A stretch of 64,000 bases of DNA from Pseudomonas fluvialis (GTDB taxonomy: Bacteria; Pseudomonadota; Gammaproteobacteria; Pseudomonadales; Pseudomonadaceae), in the NCBI RefSeq assembly GCF_014207935.1, contig NZ_JACHLL010000003.1, positions 198,265 through 262,264 on the forward strand, read 5' to 3'. The position numbers were made by a program, and so were the translations under genes. Below are positions 10,037-19,158 of this stretch, piece after piece. Under the pieces are notes generated by a model. The model was given only the letters and a program-made list of their open reading frames with translations, was not told where the DNA came from and did no database searches. Each line of letters begins with the position of its first letter. Within the stretch, counting starts at the first letter, position 1.

Positions 10037-10735
10037 ATGAGCAACGTCGATCACGCCGAAATCGCCAAATTCGAGGCCCTCGCCCACCGCTGGTGGGACC
10101 GCGAAAGCGAGTTCAAGCCGCTGCACGAAATCAATCCGCTGCGCGTCAACTGGATCGACGAGCGCGTCGGCCTGGCCGACAAGAAAGTGCTGGATGTCGG
10201 CTGCGGTGGCGGCATCCTCAGCGAATCCATGGCCCAGCGTGGCGCCACGGTGATGGGTATCGACATGGGTGAAGCCCCGCTGGCCGTGGCTCAGCTGCAC
10301 CAGCTGGAATCAGGCGTGGAGGTCGAATACCGGCAGATCACCGCCGAAGCTCTGGCCGAGGAAATGCCCGGGCAGTTCGATGTGGTCACCTGCCTGGAAA
10401 TGCTCGAACACGTGCCAGACCCGGCGTCGGTGATCCGCGCCTGCTACAAAATGGTCAAACCGGGCGGTCAGGTGTTCTTCTCCACCATCAACCGCAATCC
10501 CAAGGCCTACCTGTTCGCCATCGTCGGCGCCGAATACGTGCTGCGCCTGCTGCCGCGCGGCACCCACGACTTCAAGAAGTTCATCCGCCCCTCCGAGCTC
10601 GGCGCCTGGTGCCGGCAGACCGGCTTTGAAGTCAAAGACATCATCGGCCTGACCTACAACCCGCTGACCAAGCACTACAAGCTGGAAGCGGATGTGGACG
10701 TCAACTACATGATCCAGACGCTGAAGGAGGCCTGA
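10037..10735 (+). CDS. ubiG: Ubiquinone biosynthesis O-methyltransferase
   Basis: SAM-dependent methyltransferase acting on two hydroxyl groups during ubiquinone synthesis. 232 residues. SAM-binding motif I is [10 protein letters not shown] (51-60), followed by EMLEHVPDP; the C-terminal region [12 protein letters not shown] is typical of UbiG. Its stop codon shares a base with the mupP start (TGATG), so the two are coupled. Confidence 0.97.
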   Translation: MSNVDHAEIAKFEALAHRWWDRESEFKPLHEINPLRVNWIDERVGLADKKVLDVGCGGGILSESMAQRGATVMGIDMGEAPLAVAQLHQLESGVEVEYRQITAEALAEEMPGQFDVVTCLEMLEHVPDPASVIRACYKMVKPGGQVFFSTINRNPKAYLFAIVGAEYVLRLLPRGTHDFKKFIRPSELGAWCRQTGFEVKDIIGLTYNPLTKHYKLEADVDVNYMIQTLKEA

Positions 10736-11406
10736 TGCGTCTGAGAGCGGTACTTTTCGACATGGACGGTACGCTGCTCGACAGCGCGCCGGACTTCGTC
10801 GCCGTGGTTCAGGCCATGCGCGCAGCCCGCGAGCTGCCTGACGTGAATGCACAGGCCGTGCGTGATGTCGTTTCTGGCGGCGCCCGCGCCATGGTCGCCG
10901 CGGCATTCGATGCCGAGGAAGGCTCTGCTGAATTTGAAACCCTGCGTCTGGAATTCCTCGAGCGCTACCAGGCACATTGCGCCGTACTGACCTGCCCCTA
11001 TCCCGGCATCCGCGAACTGCTCGACGATATCGAGCATGCCAAGCTGCGCTGGGGCGTGGCCACCAACAAGCCACTGCGCTTTGCCGCGCCGATCATGCAG
11101 CACCTGCAACTGGATCAGCGCAGCGCCGTTCTGCTCTGCCCGGACCATGTAGCCCAGAGCAAGCCGGCCCCCGACATGCTGCTGCTGGCCTGCCAGCAAC
11201 TCGGCCTGCAGCCGGCCGAAGTCCTGTTCGTCGGCGATGACGAACGCGACATCGCCGCCGGCCGCGCCGCTGGCTGCCGTACCGCCGGCGTCACCTGGGG
11301 CTACATCCACCCCGATGACAGCCCTGGCCACTGGGGCGCCGATGTGATCGTCAACCACCCCAGCGAACTGCGCGCCGTACTCGACCGCGCCCTGTGCAGC
11401 TGCTGA
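10735..11406 (+). CDS. mupP: N-acetylmuramic acid 6-phosphate phosphatase (HAD family)
   Basis: 223-residue HAD phosphatase. Motif I DMDGT (9-13), cap domain, motif III lysine in KPAPDML and the acidic motif IV GDDERD are all present. Formerly called phosphoglycolate phosphatase; in Pseudomonas the gene directly after ubiG is MupP of the MurU peptidoglycan-recycling pathway, which bypasses fosfomycin-sensitive de novo UDP-MurNAc synthesis. Assignment to MupP rather than Gph rests on this synteny. Starts inside the ubiG stop. Confidence 0.85.
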   Translation: MRLRAVLFDMDGTLLDSAPDFVAVVQAMRAARELPDVNAQAVRDVVSGGARAMVAAAFDAEEGSAEFETLRLEFLERYQAHCAVLTCPYPGIRELLDDIEHAKLRWGVATNKPLRFAAPIMQHLQLDQRSAVLLCPDHVAQSKPAPDMLLLACQQLGLQPAEVLFVGDDERDIAAGRAAGCRTAGVTWGYIHPDDSPGHWGADVIVNHPSELRAVLDRALCSC

Positions 11407-11442
11407 GCCATTTCCTTTTCTTTCCGTTTAGAGACCGACCGC

Positions 11443-12180
11443 ATGTTCGAATACAGCGCCCGCCCCGACCTGCTCAAAGACCGCGTGATTCTGGTGACTG
11501 GCGCCGGTCGCGGGATCGGCGAGGCTGCCGCCATGGCCTATGCCGCACACGGCGCCACCGTGCTGCTGCTGGGCAAGAATGAAGACAACCTCAATGCGGT
11601 CTACGACCAGATCGAAGCGGCCGGCCATCCGCAGCCGGTGGTGATCCCCTTCAACCTGGAAACCGCCCTGCCGCATCAATACGACGAGCTGGCCGCCACC
11701 ATCGAGGCCGAGTTCGGCCGCCTCGACGGCCTGCTGCACAACGCCGCCATCCTCGGCCCGCGCACCCCGCTGGAACAGCTTTCCGGCGACAATTTCATGC
11801 GTGTCATGCAGATCAACGTCAACGCCATGTTCATGCTGACCAGCACACTGCTGCCGCTGCTCAAGCTGTCCGAAGATGCCTCGGTGATCTTCACCTCCAG
11901 CAGTGTCGGTCGTCAGGGCCGGGCCTACTGGGGAGCCTATGCCACCTCCAAGTTCGCCACCGAAGGCCTGATGCAGGTTCTGGCCGACGAAGTCGACGGC
12001 ACTCAGGTGCGCGCCAACAGCGTCAACCCCGGCGCCACCCGCACCGGCATGCGCGCTCAGGCCTACCCAGGCGAAAACCCGGCCAATAACCCCCTGCCCG
12101 AAGCCATCATGCCGGTCTACCTCTACCTCATGGGCCCCGACAGCAAAGGCGTCAACAGCCAGGCGTTTGACGCCCAGTAA
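11443..12180 (+). CDS. YciK-type short-chain dehydrogenase/reductase
   Basis: 245-residue SDR. Cofactor loop TGAGRGIG (19-26), structural NAA (100-102), catalytic Ser about 152, Tyr166 and Lys170 in the Y-x3-K arrangement. It resembles E. coli YciK, an oxidoreductase of unknown substrate. Follows mupP by 36 bases in the same direction and ends in a strong terminator, so it is the last gene of the ubiG-mupP unit. Confidence 0.88.
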   Translation: MFEYSARPDLLKDRVILVTGAGRGIGEAAAMAYAAHGATVLLLGKNEDNLNAVYDQIEAAGHPQPVVIPFNLETALPHQYDELAATIEAEFGRLDGLLHNAAILGPRTPLEQLSGDNFMRVMQINVNAMFMLTSTLLPLLKLSEDASVIFTSSSVGRQGRAYWGAYATSKFATEGLMQVLADEVDGTQVRANSVNPGATRTGMRAQAYPGENPANNPLPEAIMPVYLYLMGPDSKGVNSQAFDAQ

Positions 12181-12185
12181 TGCCC

Positions 12186-12215
12186 ACGCGCGCCGTCACG
12201 GCGCGCGTCGTTTTT
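12186..12215 (+). terminator. Rho-independent terminator after the YciK-type gene
   Basis: Perfect 10-bp GC stem (12186-12195 with 12199-12208), three-base loop, then CG and five T's. Closes the ubiG-mupP-SDR unit. Confidence 0.9.
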
Positions 12216-12349
12216 CCGACGCCAGCTTGATCACAGCGGCAAGCCATTGCCGCCTGACTCGCCAGAAAAACGTCTCACCGGCCTGACCACCCTTCACGCA
12301 AACAAACCAAGGCATTGATTTAAAAGCATTTTTAATAACTATCGACAGC

Positions 12350-12365
12350 TGGCACGAAAATCGCT
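12350..12365 (+). promoter_or_regulatory. Candidate sigma-54 (-24/-12) promoter
   Basis: TGGCAC followed by five bases and TCGCT gives GG-N10-GC spacing. The -24 half is a perfect consensus match, the -12 half (TTGCA) is imperfect. It lies 41 bases upstream of the diguanylate cyclase ATG, in an AT-rich stretch that otherwise holds no gene (12216-12406). Confidence 0.35.
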
Positions 12366-12406
12366 GTAGGCATAGTGTCGCCGCCTTCAAGCGCCAGAGG
12401 TTGATC

Positions 12407-13333
12407 ATGAGCACGCCCAGTCAGTCCAACACCATCAATTTCGATGCAGCCAAGCTGCAGCGTCTGGGCTTTCCTGGCCAACGTCAGCCGTCGCTGAAAC
12501 CGGTCACCCTGATCGAACTGCGCCGCGAGCTGGCCCTGCAGCTGCAGACCACCCTCGATATCGAGCGCATCCTCGAGCTGTTCTACCGCCAAGTCCAGCG
12601 CCTGGTGCCGCTGGATGCTCTCAGCTACCAGCAGGCCAGCAGCGACCTGCGCCTGGAACTGGGCGGCCGCGGTAATCACTCGGCCGGCTATCGCCTGAGC
12701 CACGAAGGCGAATACCTCGGCGAGCTGTTGTTCCGCCGCAATCAGCGCTTCAGTGATGACGAACTGGCACAGCTGGAATCACTGCTGGCCAGCCTGCTGT
12801 TTCCTCTGCGCAATGCCCTGATGTACCGCGCCGCCGTGCAGAACGCCCTGCGTGACGGACTGACCGGCACCGGCAACCGCGTAGCCATGGAGCAAAGCCT
12901 GGAGCGCGAAGTGGAGATGGCCCGGCGCCACCTGCAGCCGCTGTCGGTACTGATGCTGGATATCGACTTCTTCAAGAAGATCAACGATGAACACGGCCAT
13001 CACACCGGCGACGAAGTCCTGCGTGCGGTAGCCAGCACCCTGAAGAACACCCTGCGCAACGTCGACATGGTGTTCCGCTTCGGTGGCGAGGAGTTCCTCG
13101 TGCTGCTGTCCAACACCCAGCGCGAAGCGGCAGCCATGGTTGGCGAACGCCTGCGCATGGCGGTCATGGAGCTGCAGTACCTTGTACAGGGCCGCGCCCT
13201 GGATGTGTCGATCAGCCTTGGCTGCGCCACCCTGCTGGCAGGCGAGTCGTCCGACAGCCTGCTGCGCCGCGCCGACAACGCCCTTTATGTTGCCAAGCGC
13301 GAAGGCCGCAACCGTCTGGCCCTGGCCGGCTGA
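12407..13333 (+). CDS. Diguanylate cyclase (N-terminal sensor + GGDEF)
   Basis: 308-residue soluble protein. The C-terminal GGDEF domain (about 145-305) has an intact active site GGEEF (226-230) and the inhibitory I-site RNVD (217-220) exactly five residues upstream, so it should make c-di-GMP and be product-inhibited. Residues about 35-140 look like a small GAF-type sensor domain. No membrane segments. ATG at 12407 has AGAGG at good spacing; an in-frame TTG six bases earlier is less likely. Stands alone between two terminators; a sigma-54-like site lies upstream. Confidence 0.9.
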   Translation: MSTPSQSNTINFDAAKLQRLGFPGQRQPSLKPVTLIELRRELALQLQTTLDIERILELFYRQVQRLVPLDALSYQQASSDLRLELGGRGNHSAGYRLSHEGEYLGELLFRRNQRFSDDELAQLESLLASLLFPLRNALMYRAAVQNALRDGLTGTGNRVAMEQSLEREVEMARRHLQPLSVLMLDIDFFKKINDEHGHHTGDEVLRAVASTLKNTLRNVDMVFRFGGEEFLVLLSNTQREAAAMVGERLRMAVMELQYLVQGRALDVSISLGCATLLAGESSDSLLRRADNALYVAKREGRNRLALAG

Positions 13334-13363
13334 TCGACTGACTGGCTGATTGAAACGCGCATG

Positions 13364-13395
13364 AAAAAAGGGACCCGAGGGTCCCTTTTTCTTTT
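13364..13395. terminator. Bidirectional terminator between diguanylate cyclase and rluB
   Basis: GGGACCC (13370-13376) pairs with GGGTCCC (13379-13385), flanked by an A-run on the left and TTTTTCTTTT on the right, so it can stop transcription from both convergent genes. Confidence 0.88.
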
Positions 13396-13404
13396 GCCTG
13401 CGGT

Positions 13405-14463
13405 TTACCGCGGCTTGCGCCCGAAACCGGGACGCTGCCCCTCACCGGCCGGCTGCGGACGACGCTGAGCCGGCGCTGCCGGCTTGCGTGCCGGACGCTC
13501 GCCCAGGCTCGGCTCATCGCGGCCGCGCTGCGGACGCTTCTTCGCCGCATCCGGACGCTCGGCGATCACCGCCTGGCCGCGCGGACCACGATCCCCCTCG
13601 ACCGGACGCGGCTTGCGCGCGCCGACCGGCTTGGGCGACTTGCGCTGCAGACGCTCCATCTTGTCGCGAAACTTACTCTTGACCCCCGGCAGCTCGACCG
13701 GTTTGAGGCCCACTTCCGCCGCCAGGATGTCGATCTCGCGCTGGCTCATTTCACGCCAGCGGCCCATGGTCAGGTCCGAGGTGATGAACACCGGACCGAA
13801 GCGCACGCGCTTGAGGCGACTGACCACCACGCCCTGGGATTCCCACAGGCGGCGCACCTCACGGTTGCGACCTTCCATCACCACACAGTGATACCAGTGG
13901 TTGTAGCCTTCGCCACCGGGTGCCTGCTTGATGTCGGTGAACTTGGCCGGGCCGTCTTCCAGCATCACGCCGGCTTTCAGCTGCTCGATCATCTCGTCGG
14001 TCACTTCACCACGCACACGCACCGCGTACTCACGGTCCATCTCGTAGGAAGGGTGCATCAGACGGTTGGCCAGCTCACCGTCGGTGGTGAACAACAACAG
14101 CCCGGTGGTGTTGATATCGAGGCGGCCGACGTTGATCCAGCGGCCATTGCGTGGCCGAGGCAGACGGTCAAATACGGTGGGACGACCTTCCGGGTCGTTG
14201 CGGGTGCAGACCTCGCCATCGGGCTTGTTGTAGATCAGCACGCGGCGAACTTCTTCCTGCTCTTCCTCGCGGCGCAGCACGCGACCATCGACGCTGATGG
14301 CGTCATGCAGATCGACGCGCTGTCCCAGGGTGGCAGCCACGCCATTGACCTGTACGCGGCCGCTGCTGATCCAGGTTTCGATGTCGCGACGCGAAGCCAG
14401 CCCCATGCGGGCCAGGACTTTCTGCAGTTTTTCCCCTGCGGGGCTGTGGTGTTGCTCGTCCAT
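13405..14463 (-). CDS. rluB: 23S rRNA pseudouridine(2605) synthase
   Basis: 352-residue RsuA-family pseudouridine synthase: S4 RNA-binding domain (about 10-60), then the catalytic domain with Asp116 in GRLDINTTGLL. The last 80 residues are a very basic Pro/Arg/Lys tail, common in Pseudomonas RluB and probably an RNA-binding extension. ATG at 14463 has GGGAGG upstream; a longer frame from 14640 is unsupported. Downstream of scpA-scpB, the conserved scp-rlu arrangement. Confidence 0.93.
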   Translation of the reverse strand: MDEQHHSPAGEKLQKVLARMGLASRRDIETWISSGRVQVNGVAATLGQRVDLHDAISVDGRVLRREEEQEEVRRVLIYNKPDGEVCTRNDPEGRPTVFDRLPRPRNGRWINVGRLDINTTGLLLFTTDGELANRLMHPSYEMDREYAVRVRGEVTDEMIEQLKAGVMLEDGPAKFTDIKQAPGGEGYNHWYHCVVMEGRNREVRRLWESQGVVVSRLKRVRFGPVFITSDLTMGRWREMSQREIDILAAEVGLKPVELPGVKSKFRDKMERLQRKSPKPVGARKPRPVEGDRGPRGQAVIAERPDAAKKRPQRGRDEPSLGERPARKPAAPAQRRPQPAGEGQRPGFGRKPR

Positions 14464-14584
14464 CTGGGCACCTCCCGGTGTAGTGATGTGGGCGAATGGC
14501 ACTATCGGCCAAAAAGGTCGCGCATCATACGCCTTTAGTGGCCGTCGCGCACGGCCGCTCAGCGGATGCCTGCAGCCGGCAGAA

Positions 14585-15385
14585 TCAGTGCAGCAAGGGT
14601 AGCTCGTCGACGTCCTCTGCCGATGTTTCCGCGTCATCATCGCTCTCCGCCGCCGGCAGATCGCTGAAATCGGTCTTCAGGCCCTGCTCCATGGTATCGA
14701 GCTCGGCCAGCAGGCTGCGGAAGCTGGTTTCTTCCCGCGGCTCGACCTGCTCAGCGCCAGCATCGTCATCGGCCAGCGCCAGATCGGCCCGTGCCTGCAG
14801 CCCGGCCGGCACGCCATCTTCGTCTTCCAGAGGCAACACGGGATCAGGCTGCAGTTCACGCAGCGCCGCCAGTGGCGGCAACTCGTCGAGGCTCTTCAGG
14901 TTGAAATGATCGAGAAAGGCCTTGGTGGTGGCGAACATCGACGGGCGCCCCGGCACATCGCGGTGGCCGACCACGCGAATCCACTCGCGCTCCAGCAGCG
15001 TCTTGACGATCTGACTGTTGACCGCCACGCCACGGATATCCTCGATTTCGCCCCGGGTGATCGGCTGCCGGTAAGCCACCAGCGCCAGGGTTTCCAGCAG
15101 CGCACGCGAATAGCGCTGCGGGCGCTCTTCCCACAGCCGGCCTACCCAGGGCGCAAAGCGTTCGCGCACCTGCAAGCGATAACCGGAGGCCACCTCTTTC
15201 AACTCAAGCGCCCGCCCCTCACAGCTCTTGCCGAGGACGGCCAGGGCTTTCTTGAAGACGGCGGGTTCGGGACGCTCACCCTCCTCGAACAGTTCCATCA
15301 GCCGTTCCAGCGACTGCGGCTTGCCCGAGGCGAGCAGAAAGGCTTCGAGGACCAGGGCTAGTTCTTTGGGCTCAGACAGGTTCAT
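14585..15385 (-). CDS. scpB: Segregation and condensation protein B
   Basis: 266-residue kleisin-associated winged-helix protein that dimerises on ScpA in an SMC-type complex. Conserved stretch TLALVAYRQPITRGEIEDIRG fits ScpB's second winged helix (its core is residues near 95-115). The C-terminal 80 residues are acidic and low-complexity. Starts six bases after the scpA stop; ATG 15385 is preferred over an in-frame GTG at 15388. Because Pseudomonas also has MukB-like MksB elsewhere, ScpAB here would pair with Smc. Confidence 0.93.
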   Translation of the reverse strand: MNLSEPKELALVLEAFLLASGKPQSLERLMELFEEGERPEPAVFKKALAVLGKSCEGRALELKEVASGYRLQVRERFAPWVGRLWEERPQRYSRALLETLALVAYRQPITRGEIEDIRGVAVNSQIVKTLLEREWIRVVGHRDVPGRPSMFATTKAFLDHFNLKSLDELPPLAALRELQPDPVLPLEDEDGVPAGLQARADLALADDDAGAEQVEPREETSFRSLLAELDTMEQGLKTDFSDLPAAESDDDAETSAEDVDELPLLH

Positions 15386-15391
15386 CACAGG

Positions 15392-16204
15392 CTATTCCGC
15401 ACGGGCTCGCACATGGATCGGGGCAAAGGGCTCATTTTGTACCAGCTCGACCAGCGATTCCTTGACCAGTTCGAGTACCGCCATGAAGGTCACCACCACG
15501 CCCAGTCGCCCCTCTTCGGCGCTGAACAGGCTGACGAAGGGCAGAAAGGCTCCACCCCTGAGACGCTCCAGCACTTCGCTCATGCGCTCGCGGGTGGACA
15601 GGGCTTCGCGGGTGACCTGATGGCTTTCGAACATATCGGCACGCCGGAGCACCTCGGCCATCGACAGCAGCACTTCTTCCAGACTGACCTGCGGCAACAG
15701 CTTGCGCGCCCGCGCCTCGGGCGCATCCAGGCGCGGCACCTGCAGCTCTCGGCCAACCCGCGGCAGGCCATCGATATCCTCGGCCGCGGCCTTGAAGCGT
15801 TCGTACTCCTGCAGGCGCCGGATCAGCTCGGCGCGCGGATCGTCCTCTTCTTCTTCGGCCTCGGCCGAGCGTGGCAGGAGCATGCGCGACTTGATCTCGG
15901 CCAGCATGGCCGCCATCACCAGGTACTCGGCGGCCAGCTCCAGGCGCACCGATTTCATCAGCTCGACATAGCCCATGTACTGCTTGGTGATCTCGGCCAC
16001 CGGGATATCGAGGATGTCGATGTTCTGCTTGCGGATCAGATAGAGCAGCAGGTCCAGCGGCCCCTCGAAGGCTTCGAGGAAAACTTCCAGGGCATCCGGC
16101 GGGATATACAGGTCCAGCGGCAGCTCGGTGACCGCCTGGCCGTAGACCAGCGCCAGTGGCAGCTCCCCTTGCAGGGGCGCAGCGGCCTCGGGAACTTCAC
16201 TCAT
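15392..16204 (-). CDS. scpA: Segregation and condensation protein A
   Basis: 270-residue kleisin of the Smc-ScpAB complex. Recognisable by EAFEGPLDLLLYLIRKQ-type N-terminal helix (about 44-60) and IDILDIPVAEIT, with a C-terminal winged helix ending in VVVTFMAVLELVK. Its ATG shares one base with the stop of the upstream yciO gene. Part of the PHP-yciO-scpA-scpB-rluB run. Confidence 0.94.
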   Translation of the reverse strand: MSEVPEAAAPLQGELPLALVYGQAVTELPLDLYIPPDALEVFLEAFEGPLDLLLYLIRKQNIDILDIPVAEITKQYMGYVELMKSVRLELAAEYLVMAAMLAEIKSRMLLPRSAEAEEEEDDPRAELIRRLQEYERFKAAAEDIDGLPRVGRELQVPRLDAPEARARKLLPQVSLEEVLLSMAEVLRRADMFESHQVTREALSTRERMSEVLERLRGGAFLPFVSLFSAEEGRLGVVVTFMAVLELVKESLVELVQNEPFAPIHVRARAE

Positions 16205-16830
16205 CAGTCGTTCTCGAACGGCGTCGGATCGCCGGCACCAATGCGCAGCACCTGCGGCGAATCATCCAGCAGGCTGACCACCGTCGAGGCTTCCAGCCCA
16301 CCGAAACCGCCATCGATGATCAGGTCCACCTGATGTTCGAGGATCTGGCGCATTTCATAAGGATCGGACATCGGCAGCGTTTCACCCGGCAGGATCAGGC
16401 TGACGCTCATCAGCGGCTCACCCAGCTCACTAGCCAGGGCCAGGGCGATTGGATGGGCCGGCACGCGCAGGCCGATGGTGCGCCGCTTCTCGTGCAGGAG
16501 CATGCGTGGCACTTCACGGGTGGCGGTGAGAATGAAGGTGTAGGGCCCTGGCGTATGAGCCTTGAGCAGGCGAAACGCGGCGGTGTCGACCTTGGCGAAC
16601 AGCCCCAGCTGCGACAGGTCGCTGCAGATCAGGGTGAAATTGTGCTTGTCGTCCAGCCGACGCAGGCGGCGGATGCGCTCCACCGCCGTCTTGTCGCCGA
16701 TATGGCAGGCCACGGCGTAGGACGAATCGGTGGGAAACACCACCACGCCACCCTGGCGAATGATCTCAACGGCCTGTTTGATCAGGCGCGCCTGGGGATT
16801 TTCCGGGTGGACCTGGAAGAACTGACTCAT
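16204..16830 (-). CDS. yciO: YciO/YrdC/Sua5 family protein
   Basis: 208 residues, colinear with E. coli YciO from the first residues (MSQFFQVHPENPQ). YrdC-fold signature: FPTDSSYAVAC near residue 40 and RVPAHPIA. This family is related to the enzymes making threonylcarbamoyl-AMP for tRNA t6A, but YciO itself is not TsaC and its physiological role is less certain. ATG 16830 has AGGGAG upstream. Sits between a PHP phosphoesterase and scpA, a common Pseudomonas order. Confidence 0.9.
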   Translation of the reverse strand: MSQFFQVHPENPQARLIKQAVEIIRQGGVVVFPTDSSYAVACHIGDKTAVERIRRLRRLDDKHNFTLICSDLSQLGLFAKVDTAAFRLLKAHTPGPYTFILTATREVPRMLLHEKRRTIGLRVPAHPIALALASELGEPLMSVSLILPGETLPMSDPYEMRQILEHQVDLIIDGGFGGLEASTVVSLLDDSPQVLRIGAGDPTPFEND

Positions 16831-16843
16831 AGACGCTCCCTGT

Positions 16844-17701
16844 TCAAGATGCAGCGCGGACATGATCGAAGCGCGCCCAGAGCGGCGGCAGATCATCCGG
16901 GACGGGGCGGTACATACCCAGCTCCGACCAGTCGCCCGGTGCGTGGAAGTCACTGCCGGCGCTGACCAGCATGCCGAACTCGCGGGCCAGAATGGCCAGG
17001 GTGCCGACCTGCTCGGCCGGTTGCAGACCATTGACTACCTCGATGGCGTGCCCGCCACCGCTGACAAACTCGCCGACCAGACGCCGGCGCTTGCTGCGGG
17101 TGAAATCGTACTGGGCCGGATGAGCCAGGCTGATCCAGGCATCGGCCGCGCGCAGCGTGGCCAACACTTCGGCCAGGCTCGGCCAGTGCTGCTTCACGTC
17201 GCCCAGCTTGCCGGCACCCAGCCACTTGCGGAAGGCCTCGGCGCGGTCGGCGACGAAGCCGGCACGCACCAGGTACTCGGCGAAATGCGGGCGGGCCGGC
17301 GCGTTGCCGCTGTCGCCCAGTTCCTGCTGCACGGCACGAGCCCCCTGCAGACAACCGACAAAGCCGACCCGGGCCAGACGCCGGTCGATTTCCTCGGCGC
17401 GGGCCCAGCGCCCGGTGTGCAGGCTCTTCACCGCCGCCTCGATAGCCGGTGCGTCCAGGGCAAAGCCATAACCGAGCACATGAATGGTCGCACCGCCCCA
17501 GGTACAGGACAGCTCGATGCCGTTGACCAGCTGCAGCCCCAGCTCGGCGGCACGCTGCCGCGCTTCGGGCAGGCCCTCGATGGTGTCGTGATCGGTCAGC
17601 GCCAGCACCCGCACGCCACGCTCGTGGGCACGCTCTACCACCGTCGCCGGGCTCAGGGCGCCGTCCGAGGCGGTGCTGTGGCAATGCAGATCAATCTCCA
17701 T
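16844..17701 (-). CDS. rnm: PHP-domain phosphoesterase (RNase AM / YciV type)
   Basis: 285-residue metal-dependent PHP protein. Metal ligands visible in order: HCHSTASDG (6-14), TDHDT, NGIEL, AHP and GSDFH. E. coli YciV/TrpH hydrolyses 3',5'-nucleotide bisphosphates and matures the 5' ends of 5S and other rRNAs. Gap of 13 bases to yciO, so part of the same leftward operon. Diverges from yciB. Confidence 0.85.
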   Translation of the reverse strand: MEIDLHCHSTASDGALSPATVVERAHERGVRVLALTDHDTIEGLPEARQRAAELGLQLVNGIELSCTWGGATIHVLGYGFALDAPAIEAAVKSLHTGRWARAEEIDRRLARVGFVGCLQGARAVQQELGDSGNAPARPHFAEYLVRAGFVADRAEAFRKWLGAGKLGDVKQHWPSLAEVLATLRAADAWISLAHPAQYDFTRSKRRRLVGEFVSGGGHAIEVVNGLQPAEQVGTLAILAREFGMLVSAGSDFHAPGDWSELGMYRPVPDDLPPLWARFDHVRAAS

Positions 17702-17742
17702 GGGGTCTCACTGAACGGGGTTCACGGGCTGGAAAGCAGGGA

Positions 17743-17771
17743 CTTCTGCGCCAGATTCTTCCTGTTATTAT
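17743..17771 (+). promoter_or_regulatory. Extended -10 promoter for yciB
   Basis: TG-T-TATTAT (17763-17771) forms an extended -10; the -35 region (TTCTGC near 17744) is weak. It lies 30 bases before the yciB start. Confidence 0.5.
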
Positions 17772-17801
17772 GCCGCCACAACCCATTTCTGGCTGCGCTA
17801 C

Positions 17802-18392
17802 GTGAAACAATTCATCGACTTTATTCCGCTGATCCTGTTCTTCATCGTCTACAAGCTCGAACCGCGCGTCATCGAACTGGCCGGCCACAGCGTCAGCCTG
17901 GGCGGCATCTTCAGTGCCACCGCCGTGCTGATCCTGGCCTCAGTGGTGGTCTATGGCGCTCTGCTGATCCACCAGCGCAAGCTGGAAAAGGGCCAATGGC
18001 TGACCCTGGCGGCCTGCCTGCTGTTCGGCGGCATGACCCTCGCGTTCCACAGCGAAACCTTCCTCAAGTGGAAAGCTCCGGTGGTGAACTGGCTGTTTGC
18101 CCTGGCCTTCACGGCCAGCCACTTCATTGGCGACAAGCTGCTGATCCAGCGCATGCTTGGCCATGCCATGAGCCTGCCCGCCGAAGTCTGGAAGCGCCTG
18201 AACCTGGCCTGGATCGGTTTTTTCCTGTTCTGCGGCTTCGCCAACCTGTTCGTCGCCTTCACCTTCCATGAGTTCTGGGTCGACTTCAAAGTCTTCGGCA
18301 GCCTCGGCCTGACCGTGCTGTTCCTGGTGGCCCAGGGCGTTTATCTGTCGCGTCACATCCACGACGAGCCCGCCTCCGAGACCAAGGACTGA
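17802..18392 (+). CDS. yciB: Inner membrane septation protein A (YciB/IspZ)
   Basis: 196-residue polytopic inner-membrane protein, five to six hydrophobic helices, opening [14 protein letters not shown] like E. coli YciB. Involved in normal cell division and envelope integrity in enterics; mechanism unknown. Translation starts at GTG 17802. The FKxxAP and HFIGDKL segments are family-typical. YciI follows after two bases, so they are an operon. Confidence 0.92.
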   Translation: MKQFIDFIPLILFFIVYKLEPRVIELAGHSVSLGGIFSATAVLILASVVVYGALLIHQRKLEKGQWLTLAACLLFGGMTLAFHSETFLKWKAPVVNWLFALAFTASHFIGDKLLIQRMLGHAMSLPAEVWKRLNLAWIGFFLFCGFANLFVAFTFHEFWVDFKVFGSLGLTVLFLVAQGVYLSRHIHDEPASETKD

Positions 18393-18394
18393 AC

Positions 18395-18694
18395 ATGCTC
18401 TACGCCATCATCGCCACCGACCATCCCGGTACCCTCGAAGCGCGCCTGGCCGCTCGCCCCGCCCACCTCGATCGTCTGCTGCAGCTCAAGGCCGAAGGCC
18501 GCCTGATCCTCGCCGGCCCGCACCCGGCAGTGGACAGCAATGACCCGGGGCCGGCCGGCTTCAGCGGCAGCCTGGTAGTCGCCGAATTCGACTCGCTGCA
18601 GGCCGCACAAAGCTGGGCCGATGCCGACCCGTACCGCGCCGCCGGCGTTTACGCCAGCGTCACCGTAAAGCCATTCAAGCTCGTTCTTCCGTAA
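18395..18694 (+). CDS. yciI: YciI family protein
   Basis: 99-residue ferredoxin-like small protein. Typical features are [10 protein letters not shown] at the start, the His of RPAHLDRL and the [10 protein letters not shown] motif with an Asp-Pro-Tyr near the end. YciI proteins resemble muconolactone isomerase/dehydrochlorinase folds; the substrate is unknown. ATG lies three bases past the yciB stop. Confidence 0.9.
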   Translation: MLYAIIATDHPGTLEARLAARPAHLDRLLQLKAEGRLILAGPHPAVDSNDPGPAGFSGSLVVAEFDSLQAAQSWADADPYRAAGVYASVTVKPFKLVLP

Positions 18695-18732
18695 ACCCGC
18701 ACGGGCGGCAGCGCCGTCCTACAGGAGTTCCG

Positions 18733-19149
18733 ATGCGTCTGCTGGCCCCGCTGTTTGCCGTGTTGTTGCCCTGTCTTGCCGTGCAGGCAGAGGAATCCGT
18801 CAACCTGCCGCTACTGCAACCCAGCAGTGCCGGTACCAGTCAAACCAGCGCGGCGCCCGCCAGTGAGCTGCAGCAACAGCTGCAGCTCATGCAGGCTGAA
18901 CGTGACCAGTTGCAGGCGCAACTGCAGGAGCAGAATCAGCTGCAGGAAAGCGCCCAGGTCAGCCGCCTGCGCCAGGAGAACCAGCGCCTCAAACTGCAGC
19001 TCAAGGCGGCCCAAGCCGGACAGGGGCCACGCTGGCTGAGCGAGCAGCAGACCTGGTTCGCCCTGGGCAGCGCCCTGGCACTGATCGCCCTGATCATCGG
19101 CCGACTCAGCGCCGGCCTCGGCAAATCGCGCAAGCACTGGCTGAACTGA
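18733..19149 (+). CDS. Secreted coiled-coil protein with C-terminal membrane anchor
   Basis: 138 residues, function not recognised. Signal peptide (1-19, ending VQAEE), then a Gln/Leu-rich heptad region (about 45-98) predicted as a coiled coil, and one hydrophobic helix (about 110-128) followed by a basic tail (GKSRKHW). This gives a periplasmic coiled coil held at the inner membrane. In Pseudomonas such proteins are sometimes labelled IF-2-like, which is a low-complexity artefact. The stop is nine bases before the cpxR-like start, so it is likely co-transcribed with the two-component genes. Confidence 0.7.
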   Translation: MRLLAPLFAVLLPCLAVQAEESVNLPLLQPSSAGTSQTSAAPASELQQQLQLMQAERDQLQAQLQEQNQLQESAQVSRLRQENQRLKLQLKAAQAGQGPRWLSEQQTWFALGSALALIALIIGRLSAGLGKSRKHWLN

Positions 19150-19158
19150 AGGACCACC

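Noticed and set aside
13405..14640. N-terminally extended rluB frame
   Set aside because: The ATG at 14463 has a strong GGGAGG site and gives the normal N-terminus; the extra 59 residues look non-coding.
16204..17031. Extended yciO frame overlapping the PHP gene
   Set aside because: Homology to YciO starts at 16830 with its own ribosome-binding site; the rest is a shadow of the PHP gene.
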